Below, piece after piece: positions 56,477 through 64,000 of a DNA stretch of 64,000 bases (positions within the stretch are counted from its first letter, which is position 1; the number at the start of each line of letters is the position of its first letter). Location: contig CAWBKD010000046.1 in assembly GCA_963789225.1 (NCBI GenBank), positions 930,001 to 994,000 on the forward strand. Direction: 5' to 3'. Source of the DNA: Palsa-504 sp963789225. GTDB lineage: Bacteria; Actinomycetota; Actinomycetes; Streptosporangiales; Streptosporangiaceae. The notes beneath the pieces were generated by a model that was given only the letters and a program-made list of their open reading frames with translations, was not told where the DNA came from and did no database searches. The translations under genes and the position numbers were made by a program.

Positions 56477-57169
56477 ATGACGCTTCAGGCCAACTCCAGC
56501 GCGGGTGCCTCCGGTCACCGTATCCTCATCGCCATGGCTGAGCACCTCGAGTTGCCCCGACCCTGGCGGCTAACGCTGACGGCAGGCTGGAACCTGGCCG
56601 AATCCCTCGGCATCCCCGTCGCCGGGTATTTTGTCGGCGCCGCGTTCGACGGCCGTGACGCGGGCATGATCGCCGCGACGGCGGTGGTCTGGCTGACGGT
56701 CATCGGCCGGAAGATCATCACCCGGAGCGTCCCCGGCCTGCTGATGATCTCGGCCCTGGTGCTCACCGTGCAGACGGCCGTGGTGCTCATTACCGGCAGC
56801 GTGCTGTTCTTCCTGCTGCAGTTCCCGCTGGCCAACCTGGGCCTGTGCGTGCTGTTCGCGCGGACCGCGCCCACGCGCAAGCCGCTGGTCGCGCAGCTAG
56901 CGGCCGAGGTGGTGGCGCTGCGCCACCCGTCCCATCACCCCGGGCTGCACCGGTTCTTCCAGGGCGCCACCTGGCTGTGGGCCGGGATCTTCGCCCTCTC
57001 CACCCTCGGCCTGGCGGCGGCGATGGCGCTGGAGCCGGTCAAGGCGTTCATGCTGCTGACCACCGTGGTCACGCTAGGCGGCATAGTCGCGGGGACCGGC
57101 GCGTCCGTGCTCTGGTTTGTCCGGGTGCTTCGCCGCGACGGCCTGCGGGTACGCTTCGCGGTCGGCTGA
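56477..57169 (+). CDS. VC0807-like membrane protein
   Basis: A 230-residue polytopic membrane protein with about five or six hydrophobic segments, including WLTVIGRKIITRSVPGLLMI and FFLLQFPLANLGLCVLFARTA. The order resembles the VC0807-type family, sometimes noted beside lipid or osmotic genes; no function is assigned. The ATG at 56477 has no good ribosome site; a second ATG at 56534 (MAEHLELPRPWR) is equally plausible. Confidence 0.65.
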   Translation: MTLQANSSAGASGHRILIAMAEHLELPRPWRLTLTAGWNLAESLGIPVAGYFVGAAFDGRDAGMIAATAVVWLTVIGRKIITRSVPGLLMISALVLTVQTAVVLITGSVLFFLLQFPLANLGLCVLFARTAPTRKPLVAQLAAEVVALRHPSHHPGLHRFFQGATWLWAGIFALSTLGLAAAMALEPVKAFMLLTTVVTLGGIVAGTGASVLWFVRVLRRDGLRVRFAVG

Positions 57170-57175
57170 GCCGGC

Positions 57176-57586
57176 TCACTCCTCCAGCGACGGTTTGAGT
57201 TCGGCGAGCCTGGCCAGCAGGCCGTTGATGAACGCGGGCGAGGCGTCGGTGGACAGGTCATCGGCGAGCACTACGGCCTCGCTGATCGCCACGCCGTCGG
57301 GCACGCCAGGCGCCCAGAACAGCTCGTAGACCCCGATCCGCAGCACGTTCCTGTCCACCGCCGGCATCCGGTCCAGGGTCCAGCCCTCGGCGTACGCCGC
57401 GATCAGCTCGTCGATCCGCGCCGAGTGCGCGGCCACGCCGCGGACCAGGTCAGCGGCGTACGCGGACACCGGCGGGCTGGCCAGCGCCACGCGCTCGGCG
57501 AGCAGGTCAAGCACCGGCACGCCGCGCAGTTCAGCCTCGAAGAGGATGTCGAGCGCCCGCTTGCGCGCCTTGCTACGCGCAGGCAT
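57176..57586 (-). CDS. nusB: Transcription antitermination factor NusB
   Basis: RNA-binding protein for rRNA antitermination. 136 residues, all helical, starting MPARSKARKRALDILFEAEL and ending with VLADDLSTDASPAFINGLLARL. It lies 37 bases downstream of efp in the usual pepQ-efp-nusB order. Confidence 0.94.
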   Translation of the reverse strand: MPARSKARKRALDILFEAELRGVPVLDLLAERVALASPPVSAYAADLVRGVAAHSARIDELIAAYAEGWTLDRMPAVDRNVLRIGVYELFWAPGVPDGVAISEAVVLADDLSTDASPAFINGLLARLAELKPSLEE

Positions 57587-57622
57587 GACGGCAGCGGCAC
57601 ACCACGGGGCACATCGTGCTCA

Positions 57623-58179
57623 TCAGGCGCGGCCGAGGTACTGGCCGGTCCTGGTGTCGACCTTGATCTTCTCCCCGGTAGAGATGAACAGCGGTACCTG
57701 GATCGTCGCGCCCGTCTCGAGCGTGGCCGCTTGGTCCCGCCGGTGGAGCGGTCGCCCTGGACGCCCGGGTCGGTCTGGCTGATGGTGAGCTCCACCGCCG
57801 CGGGCAGGTCCAGGTACAGCGGCACGCCTTCGTTGAACGCCACGGTGACGGTCTGCTCCCCGAGCAGATAGTCCGCCGCGTCGCCTACCACCGAGGCAGG
57901 GATCCGCGGCTGCTCGTAGTCCTGCGTGTCCATGAAGACGAAATCATCGCCCTCGCGGTACAGGTACTGCATCTCCCGCCGGTCCACGCTGGCCACGTCG
58001 ACCCTGACGCCCGCGTTGAAGGTGCGCTCGACGACCTTGCCCGACAGGACGTTCTTCAGCTTGCTGCGTACGAAGGCGCCGCCCTTGCCCGGCTTGACGT
58101 GCTGGAACTCCACGACGGTCCAGAGCTGCCCGTCCAGGTTCAGCGTCATGCCGTTCTTCAGGTCGTTGGTGGTGGCCAC
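57623..58179 (-). pseudogene. efp: Elongation factor P with an apparent one-base deletion
   Basis: EF-P relieves ribosome stalling on polyproline. From GTG 58179 the frame reads MATTNDLKNGMTLNLDGQLW, FQHVKPGKGGAFVRSKLKNV and ELTISQTDPGVQGD, then loses frame near 57725-57732, after the TGGTK motif, about residue 149. Adding one base restores ATLETG, QVPLFI, STGEKIKVDTRTGQYLGRA and a stop at 57623; the total of 557 bases is one short of a whole number of codons. The frame is open upstream into pepQ. Because this genome has many polyproline proteins, loss of EF-P would be surprising; a sequencing error is quite possible. Confidence 0.85.
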
Positions 58180-59274
58180 GTTTACGTCTCCAGGTAACAG
58201 GACGAGAAGTTCTCTCGTCGTCGTCGTGAGCAGCCCCGTCCCGTTGGCGCCCACGATGAGGACGTCCTCGATCCGGACACCGCCCCGGCCGGGCAGGTAG
58301 ACACCGGGTTCGACAGTGACTGGGACCCGGCTGGCTAGCTTACCCGTCCGTGAGTACCCGATCATCGGGGCCTCGTGTATCTCGAGGCCCACCCCGTGGC
58401 CCAGGCCGTGGCCGAAGTGCTCGCCGTGCCCGGCGTCCCGGATCATGTCGCGCGCCGCGGCGTCCACGTCCCCGACGTCGGCGCCCGGCCGCGCGGCGTC
58501 CATCCCGGACCGCTGCGCGGCCGCGACCAGCTCGTAGATCTCACGCTGCCAGCCGGCGGGCTCGCCTAGCGCGACGGTGCGGGTCATGTCGGCGTGGTAG
58601 CCGCCGTAACGGGCGCCGAAGTCCATCGTGACCAGGTCGCCGCGGCGCAGCGGCCGGTCGGTCGGCGAGTGGTGCGGGATCGCGCCGTTCGGCCCGCTGG
58701 CCACGATGGTGTCGAAGGCCGGGCCTTCCGCGCCAAGGTCGGTCATCCGCGATTCGAGCGCCGCCGCCAGTCTGCGTTCGGTCAGGCCCGGCCTGATCAG
58801 CGCGAACACGTCGGCGATGGCCTGGCAGCTGATCCGGCACGCGGTGGCGAGCAACTCGAGCTCGTGCGCATCCTTCGCCGTGCGGAGCTCCTCGATCTTC
58901 CGCCCGAACGGGACGATGGTGACGCCCTGGGCGGCGGCGCAGAGTTCCGCGTGGCGCTCGACGGTCATCTCGTGTGCCTCGAACGCGACGGTGCGCCAGC
59001 CCCGGCTGGTCATCTCCGCGGCGAGCCGCGGTTCGATGAAACGCTCGGCGAGGAGCTCGACGTCAGGGCAGTCCCGCCGGGCGGCCAGCGCGTACCTCGA
59101 GTCGGTGGCGAGCACCGCCTGCCCAGCAGCCGGCACCACCACCGCGGCGTTCGAGCTGGCCAGGCCGGTGAGGTAGCGGACGTTCGGTGCCGAGGTGACC
59201 AGGACCGCATCCGCGCCCGCCTCGGCGACCTGCTCCTGTACGCGCGCGCGGCGAACCGCGTGAATCTCTGGCAT
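58180..59274 (-). CDS. pepQ: Xaa-Pro aminopeptidase/prolidase, no stop of its own
   Basis: M24 metallopeptidase cutting X-Pro bonds. 365 residues: the creatinase N-terminal domain, then metal ligands in LVTMDFGARYGGYHADMTRT, HGLGHGVGLEIHEAPMIG, VEPGVYLP and GVRIEDVLIV. Normally the protein ends soon after such a REL motif; here TTTTRELLVLLPGDVN continues without a stop into the efp start region (58177-58179), so the frame is fused with efp. A GGAGA about 8 bases before the efp GTG suggests EF-P can still start separately. Confidence 0.88.
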
Positions 59275-59343
59275 AGGCGGAACTTTACGCGGCCCACCAC
59301 CCCTCGGGGCGGGCCCGGCGCGGGGCTAGGGCCTTCTTCAAGC

Positions 59344-59408
59344 CCATGGGTGCCGCTTACTACAGGATCTTCCCTGTACGGTGTCACACCCATCGACTGG
59401 CACCATGG
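59344..59408. promoter_or_regulatory. Nested inverted repeats upstream of pepQ
   Basis: CCATGGGTGCC (59344-59354) pairs with GGCACCATGG (59399-59408, one base short), with inner ACAGG...CCTGT arms. It lies in the 212-base pepQ upstream spacer and could be a leader RNA structure. No riboswitch consensus recognised. Confidence 0.3.
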
Positions 59409-59486
59409 TACCGGCGGGGTCAATGTCAGTGATGGGGCTCGAGGGACGGAAATGCGGTGGCGGCAGGGTCCCGGGCTAGTCCTCGG

Positions 59487-60521
59487 CTAGTCCGCGAGGG
59501 AGCGGATCTGCTCGATCAGGCGGACGCGGCCTTCGTGGGTGCGGGCGAGCGGGGTGACGTTGAGGGTGGTGACGCCGGCCTCGCGGTAGGCGGCGACCCG
59601 ATCCTTGACGTAGCCGGCCGGGCCGATCATCGAGGTCCGCTCGACCAGTTCGGCCGGGACCAGGGCCTCGGCCTCGGCCTTGCGCCCGCCGAGGTAGGCG
59701 TCCTGGATCGCCTTGGCCTCGGCCTCGTAGCCAAGCCGGCAGGCCAGGTCGTTATAGAAGTTCCGTTCCCTGGCGCCCATCCCCCCGATGTACAGGGCCA
59801 GCTCCGGCCGGCCATGGTCGCGCAGGCCTGCCACGTCGTCGCCGATGGCCAGCGCCACGTGGGCGGTCACGTCCAGCGGGCCGAGCGAGGGGTCGCGCTT
59901 GGCCAGGCCCTCGGCCACCGCGCCGCCCCAGACCTCGGCGGCCTTCTCCGGCAGGTAGAAGATCGGCATCCAGGTCTCCGCCAGCTCGGCGGCGACCGCC
60001 ACGTTCTTCGGCCCGATGGCGGCCAGGCCGACCGGGATGCGCTCGCGGACGGGGTGGTTGATCAGCTTGAGCGGCTTGCCGAGCCCGGTGCCCCCTTCGA
60101 GCGGCAGCTGGTAGTACCGGCCCTGGTAGGCCAGCCGGTCGCGGCGCCAGACCATCCGGCAGATCTCGATGATCTCGCGCGCCCGGCCGATCGGCGCGTC
60201 GTAGGGCACGCCGTGCCAGCCCTCGATTACCTGCGGGCCCGAGGCGCCCAGGCCTAGCATGAACCGGCCGCCCGAGACGAAGTCCAGTCCGGCGGCCGTC
60301 ATGGCGAGCAGCGCGGGGGTGCGCGAGTACAGCGGCAAGATGCCCGACGCGATCTGCATCCGCTCGGTCTTGGCCGCGATGTAACCGAGCTGGCTGACGG
60401 CGTCGAAGCTGTACGCCTCGGGCACGAATACGATGTCGGCCCCGGCCCGCTCGTAGTCGGCCAGCTCCACCACGGTCTGGGCGAAGCCGCCCGCGTAATT
60501 CAGGAATATCCCCACTCGCAT
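59487..60521 (-). CDS. LLM-class (F420-dependent type) oxidoreductase
   Basis: A 344-residue luciferase-like TIM-barrel protein: MRVGIFLNYAGGFAQTV, IVFVPEAYSFDAVSQLGYIA, FVSGGRFMLGLGASGPQVIEGWHG and VWRRDRLAYQGRYYQLPL. Relatives use F420 or FMN and the substrate cannot be told. ATG 60521 matches the family start; upstream, TACCCT (60528-60533) six bases from the ATG suggests a leaderless transcript. It separates pepQ from aroK. Confidence 0.85.
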   Translation of the reverse strand: MRVGIFLNYAGGFAQTVVELADYERAGADIVFVPEAYSFDAVSQLGYIAAKTERMQIASGILPLYSRTPALLAMTAAGLDFVSGGRFMLGLGASGPQVIEGWHGVPYDAPIGRAREIIEICRMVWRRDRLAYQGRYYQLPLEGGTGLGKPLKLINHPVRERIPVGLAAIGPKNVAVAAELAETWMPIFYLPEKAAEVWGGAVAEGLAKRDPSLGPLDVTAHVALAIGDDVAGLRDHGRPELALYIGGMGARERNFYNDLACRLGYEAEAKAIQDAYLGGRKAEAEALVPAELVERTSMIGPAGYVKDRVAAYREAGVTTLNVTPLARTHEGRVRLIEQIRSLAD

Positions 60522-60527
60522 ACAAGG

Positions 60528-60533
60528 AGGGTA
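60528..60533 (-). promoter_or_regulatory. Possible -10 element of a leaderless transcript
   Basis: TACCCT on the minus strand lies exactly six bases before the ATG of the LLM gene. No -35 was recognised and there is no purine-rich ribosome site in the correct strand. Confidence 0.35.
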
Positions 60534-60617
60534 GCGGTTGGCGCGGGCCAGCGGACTTTCGGCCTTCTCGCAGAATGGCCGCAGCATTCTCTGAGCGGTG
60601 CCGCTCATCCTTCAGGC

Positions 60618-61442
60618 ATGGAGACGGGGGGCGCAGCGCGCGAGCTGCTCATCGAGGTCACGATCCCGGTCTATAACGAGGAGAAAGCCCTCGCGGCGAA
60701 CGTCCGGCGGCTCCACTTGTACCTGACCGCTCACCTTCCCCATCATTTCGTCATCACCATCGCCGATAACGCGAGCACCGACGGGACGCTGGCGATCGCG
60801 CAGCGGCTGCGCGGGGAGCTGTCCCGGATCAGGGTCGTGCATCTGGACCGCAAGGGCCGCGGGCTCGCGCTCCGCCACGTCTGGTGCGGCAGCGACGCCG
60901 ACATCGTGGCCTACATGGACGCCGACCTGTCCACCGGTCTTGACGCGTTTCTCCCGCTGATCGCCCCGCTGCTGGCTGGCGACGGCGACCTGGCGATCGG
61001 GAGCCGGCTGGCCCCGGGGGCCGCGGTGGTCCGCGGGCCCAAACGCGAGATCATCTCACGGGCCTACAATCTCCTACTGCGCACCGTGCTCGCGGCCCGG
61101 TTCTCCGACGCGCAATGCGGGTTCAAGGCGGGCCGGGCTGAGGTCATCAAGACGCTGCTGGCCGACGTCAAGGACAATGCGTGGTTCTTCGACACCGAAC
61201 TGCTGATCCTGGCCCAGCGCAGGGGCTTGCGGATCTGCGAAGTTCCCGTTACCTGGGTCGATGACCGCGACAGTAGGGTGGAGATCGTGCGCACCGCACT
61301 GGCCGACCTGCGCGGCGTAGCGCGGCTGCGCCCGGCCCGGTCGCGTAGAGGCCTCTCGACGGCTGGCCAGGACCGACCGGCCGTGCCTGGCCTGTGGCAG
61401 CAGGCCAGAGCCGAACTCACCGGCCCGGAGCAGCACCGATGA
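60618..61442 (+). CDS. Family 2 glycosyltransferase (polyprenyl-phosphate sugar synthase-like)
   Basis: A 274-residue GT2 enzyme: VTIPVYNEEKALAANVRRL, IADNASTDGTLAIAQRL, and VAYMDADLSTGLDAFLPLI with the metal-binding DAD. No membrane helices at the C-terminus. It probably loads a sugar onto polyprenyl phosphate for the next gene, like the Bacillus YkcC-YkcB type pair. The stop overlaps the next start as ATGA. Confidence 0.88.
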   Translation: METGGAARELLIEVTIPVYNEEKALAANVRRLHLYLTAHLPHHFVITIADNASTDGTLAIAQRLRGELSRIRVVHLDRKGRGLALRHVWCGSDADIVAYMDADLSTGLDAFLPLIAPLLAGDGDLAIGSRLAPGAAVVRGPKREIISRAYNLLLRTVLAARFSDAQCGFKAGRAEVIKTLLADVKDNAWFFDTELLILAQRRGLRICEVPVTWVDDRDSRVEIVRTALADLRGVARLRPARSRRGLSTAGQDRPAVPGLWQQARAELTGPEQHR

Positions 61443-63808
61443 GCACCCCGCTGACCGCGGGAGACCCCGCTGCCGAATCGGCGCGCCCGCCGCGTGGCCT
61501 GTTGGCGCGCCTCCTGCTCGGCCGCCCGTCCGATCCCTTCTGGGCCCGCCCGGCGCTGTGGGCCGTGCTGGCCCTGGCCGCGGTGCTGTACTCGTGGGAC
61601 CTGTCCCACAACGGCGACGCGAACACCTTCTACGCGGCCGCAGTGCTGTCCGGCACGGAGAACTGGAAGGCGTTCTTCTTCGGCTCGCTGGACTCGGGGT
61701 CGTTCATCACCGTGGACAAGCCGCCGTTCGCGTTCTGGATCATGGAGATCTCCGCGCGCATCTTCGGATTCAACAGCTGGAGCCTGCTCCTGCCCCAGGC
61801 GGCCGAGGGCGTCGCCGCCGTCGCCGTCGTATACGCGGCGGTCCGGCGCAGCGTCGCGGGCCTGCTCGGCGAACGGGGCGCGTGCGCGGCGGGGCTGATC
61901 TCGGCGCTGGCCCTCACCTTGACCCCGATGGTGGTGGCCATCGACAGGGACGACAATCCCGACACCATGCTCACGCTGCTGCTGGCCGTGGGCGCGTGGG
62001 GGCTGCTTGAGTCGCTGCGGGCGGGCCGGGACGGCGGGGGCCATCCGCTGGCCTGGCTGATGGTGAGCGCGGCGGCGTTCGGGCTCGCGTTCAACACCAA
62101 GATGCTCGAGGGGTTCATCGCGCTGCCCGCGCTGCCGATCGTGTACCTGATCGCCGCCGAAGGCCGACTGTGGGCGCGGCTCGGGCGCCTGCTGGTCGCC
62201 GGTGCCGAGCTGGCCGTGATCGCGCTGTCCTGGATGACCATCGTCGACCTCATCCCCAAGGCCAGCCGTCCCTACGTGGGCAGCAGCGCGAACGACACCG
62301 TGTGGAACCTCGCGGTCGGCTACAACGGGTTCGGCCGGATCACCGGTGGCACCGGATTCGGCCCGGCTCGCACCCCGGCCGGCGGGGCCGGGGGCGGCGG
62401 CGCGGGCGACTTCGGCCATGCGGGCGAGTTCGCGCACCTGGCCGGGCCTGGCGGGGCTCCAGGAGGCTTCGGCGGAGGAGGAGGGTTCGGGGGGTTCGGT
62501 GGCCAGTCGGGCCTGGGCCGGATGTTCGCCTCGACGCTCGGCGGCCAGATCTCCTGGCTCATCCCGTTCGCCGTCATCGCGCTCGTCGGGACGCTCATCC
62601 TCATCGGGCGGCGGCCGAGGACGGATCTTGCGCGCGCCAGCGTGCTGCTGTGGGGCGGCTGGCTCGCGCTGGAGTTCTTCGTACTCAGTTACCAGCAGGG
62701 CACCCAGCACCCGTACTACACCAGCGCCATGGCGCCGCCGATAGCGGCGCTGACCGGCATCGGCGTGGTGGCGCTCTACCAGGCGCACCGGCGTTCGGGC
62801 TGGTGGAGCCTGGTCCTGGCGCTGGCGATCGCGGTCACCGGCGCCTGGGCCTTCGTGCTGCTGCGCCGCACCTCCGGCTGGAACCCGTGGCTGCCCTGGA
62901 CGATCGCGGCCGCCAGCGCCGTGACCGTGCTGGCGCTGGCGGCGGGACGGGCGCGCGGCAGGCGCCTGCGGGCGGCGGCCGGGCGCATTCGTCTCCTGGC
63001 AGGCGCGCGCGGGCCTCTGCTGGCGGTGGCCGGCGTGACCGGCCTGGTCGCGGTCCTGGCCGGGCCGGCGGCGTATGCGCTCACGCCGCTCTCGCAGACG
63101 ATCCAGGGCAGCAATCCGCTGGCCGGCCCGGCTGCGGGCGGCGGGTTCGCGGGCCGGGGCGGCGCTGGCGGATTCGCGGGCCGCGGCGCGTTCGGGGATG
63201 GCGGCAGGTTCCCCGAGCGCGGCGCGTTCGGGGATGGCGGCGGGTTCCCTGATCGCGGGTTGCCCGGGGACGGCGGATCCGGCTTCGGGCTGGGAAGCGG
63301 CGGCCGGCCGCCGGACGGGGGGCGGCCGAGCGAGATCTTCGGGCCGGGCGGGGCAGGCGGTGGGCTGGGCGGGTCAAGCGGCGCGGTGGGCGCGAGTGCC
63401 GGGATGATCGCCTACCTGGAGGCGCACCGCGACGGCGCGACCTGGCTCGTCGCGGTGCAGGGCTCCACCCAGGCCGCGTCGATCATCCTGGCCACGCGAG
63501 GCGTACCGGTGATGGCCATGGGCGGGTTCCGCGGCAGCGACCCGGCGCCGACCCTGGCTCAGTTCGAGCAGTACGTCAGGCAGGGCAAGGTGCACTACGT
63601 CCTGGCCGGCGGGCGGGGCGGCGGTTTCGGCGGGGGCGGCGTCGGCGGGGGCGGTTTCGGCGGCGGCGGCGGTGACGTCGGGTCGGTCATCTCGTGGGTC
63701 GAGCAGAACTGCAGCGCTGTTCCCGCGTCCGCGTACAGCGGCTCGGGGCCATCGGGCGCGGCCGGCCCGGGCGCCGGCGGCGCGGGCGGGCTGTACTACT
63801 GCAAGTAG
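61439..63808 (+). CDS. Family 39 (ArnT/PMT-like) membrane glycosyltransferase with Gly-rich inserts
   Basis: A 789-residue GT-C membrane enzyme. About 11 hydrophobic segments; the first loop has NGDANTFYAAAVL (the usual catalytic acidic region), FITVDKPPFAFWIMEISARI and AIDRDDNPDTMLTLLLAVGA. Two extracytoplasmic regions, about 320-360 and 560-640, plus the C-terminal ~60 residues, are extremely Gly-rich (GGFGGGGGFGGFGG type). Paired with the GT2 gene. The last 13 bases overlap the convergent aroK stop. Confidence 0.88.
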   Translation: MSTPLTAGDPAAESARPPRGLLARLLLGRPSDPFWARPALWAVLALAAVLYSWDLSHNGDANTFYAAAVLSGTENWKAFFFGSLDSGSFITVDKPPFAFWIMEISARIFGFNSWSLLLPQAAEGVAAVAVVYAAVRRSVAGLLGERGACAAGLISALALTLTPMVVAIDRDDNPDTMLTLLLAVGAWGLLESLRAGRDGGGHPLAWLMVSAAAFGLAFNTKMLEGFIALPALPIVYLIAAEGRLWARLGRLLVAGAELAVIALSWMTIVDLIPKASRPYVGSSANDTVWNLAVGYNGFGRITGGTGFGPARTPAGGAGGGGAGDFGHAGEFAHLAGPGGAPGGFGGGGGFGGFGGQSGLGRMFASTLGGQISWLIPFAVIALVGTLILIGRRPRTDLARASVLLWGGWLALEFFVLSYQQGTQHPYYTSAMAPPIAALTGIGVVALYQAHRRSGWWSLVLALAIAVTGAWAFVLLRRTSGWNPWLPWTIAAASAVTVLALAAGRARGRRLRAAAGRIRLLAGARGPLLAVAGVTGLVAVLAGPAAYALTPLSQTIQGSNPLAGPAAGGGFAGRGGAGGFAGRGAFGDGGRFPERGAFGDGGGFPDRGLPGDGGSGFGLGSGGRPPDGGRPSEIFGPGGAGGGLGGSSGAVGASAGMIAYLEAHRDGATWLVAVQGSTQAASIILATRGVPVMAMGGFRGSDPAPTLAQFEQYVRQGKVHYVLAGGRGGGFGGGGVGGGGFGGGGGDVGSVISWVEQNCSAVPASAYSGSGPSGAAGPGAGGAGGLYYCK

Positions 63809-64000
63809 GCACGGGCTCCGGCGAGCCGGGCCAGGATGTGGTCGCTGACGGTCCCGGGGGGTCGGCCGTCGGTGCGGACGGTCAGCGTTGCGACCGCGGC
63901 GTAGACCAGCTGCCGACGCTGGTAAAGCTCCGACAGATCCGGGCGGGCCAGCAGCGGCCTGCCTGCATCACCGCCGACACGCCGCAGCGCTTGGGCGTAC
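63796..64000 (-). CDS. aroK: Shikimate kinase, 5' part outside window
   Basis: The C-terminal 67 residues read on the minus strand as YAQALRRVGGDAGRPLLARP, then LSELYQRRQLVYAAVATLTV and RTDGRPPGTVSDHILARL, with a TAG stop at 63796. This is the arginine-rich lid and end region of AroK. The partial length makes the call moderate, but aroK upstream of pepQ-efp-nusB is the usual order. Confidence 0.8.
   Translation of the reverse strand, partial: YAQALRRVGGDAGRPLLARPDLSELYQRRQLVYAAVATLTVRTDGRPPGTVSDHILARLAGARAYLQ

Noticed and set aside
57403..57731. Read-through C-terminus of the pepQ-efp frame after the shift
   Set aside because: It is Arg/Ser-rich out-of-frame sequence running into nusB; the +1 frame matches EF-P perfectly.

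Overview
The window is a GC-rich (about 70 percent) actinobacterial chromosome segment. Gene content and order match the conserved division and cell-wall (dcw) neighbourhood of filamentous or spore-forming Actinomycetota: hisC-hisD, dnaE1, rluD-lspA-dksA/traR, ileS, divIVA-yggT-sepF-yggS-ftsZ-ftsQ-murC-murG-ftsW, mraY-murF-murE-ftsI-ftsL-rsmH-mraZ, moxR-DUF58-TgpA, dinB, nusB-efp-pepQ and aroK. Mycothiol enzymes (Mca, an MDMPI-family protein), an F420-type luciferase-like oxidoreductase and a MurE with a DNPR motif (meso-diaminopimelate) agree with this. The genus cannot be fixed from the sequence. No tRNA, rRNA, CRISPR array, transposase or integrase was seen.

Layout. 1-8.2 kb: the end of a his operon, a pair of plus-strand genes sharing a new-looking C-terminal domain, and dnaE1. 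8.5-10.7 kb: a methyltransferase, a mycothiol-dependent enzyme and a frameshifted AraC regulator remnant. 10.62-14.7 kb: a roughly 4 kb island of lower apparent GC, inserted at the 3' end of rluD and bounded by two copies of that gene end. It carries two overlapping genes, a TrlF-like PHP plus SMC-like ATPase protein and an AlbA_2 (Schlafen-type) protein, and is the best candidate for an unusual system, probably defence. 14.7-20.1 kb: rluD, lspA (with a long Pro/Thr repeat tail), dksA/traR and the divergent ileS, which appears leaderless.

20.3-48.3 kb: the dcw cluster on the minus strand. It is split between mraY and ftsW by about 8.4 kb of unrelated genes (a beta-propeller lipoprotein, a zinc-finger microprotein, mca, a DUF2236 oxygenase, an ABC1 kinase, YjbR and a tandem YbjQ-like protein). 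murD, normally at that junction, is absent, as is the ylmD/pgeF gene usual between ftsZ and yggS. A clear MraZ operator overlaps the mraZ promoter, and ftsZ has its own promoter with a small palindrome in its leader. 48.6-56.2 kb: moxR-DUF58-TgpA, DUF3040, dinB and a methyltransferase. 56.5-64 kb: a VC0807-like membrane protein, nusB, efp (with an apparent one-base deletion), pepQ (which has no stop codon of its own and runs in frame into efp), an F420-type oxidoreductase, a GT2/GT39 glycosyltransferase pair and the end of aroK.

Several division and envelope proteins (LspA, FtsL, FtsI, the divIVA-linked Ada-like protein, the 3.6 kb repeat protein and the GT39 enzyme) carry in-frame minisatellite or low-complexity tails, a shared habit of this genome.
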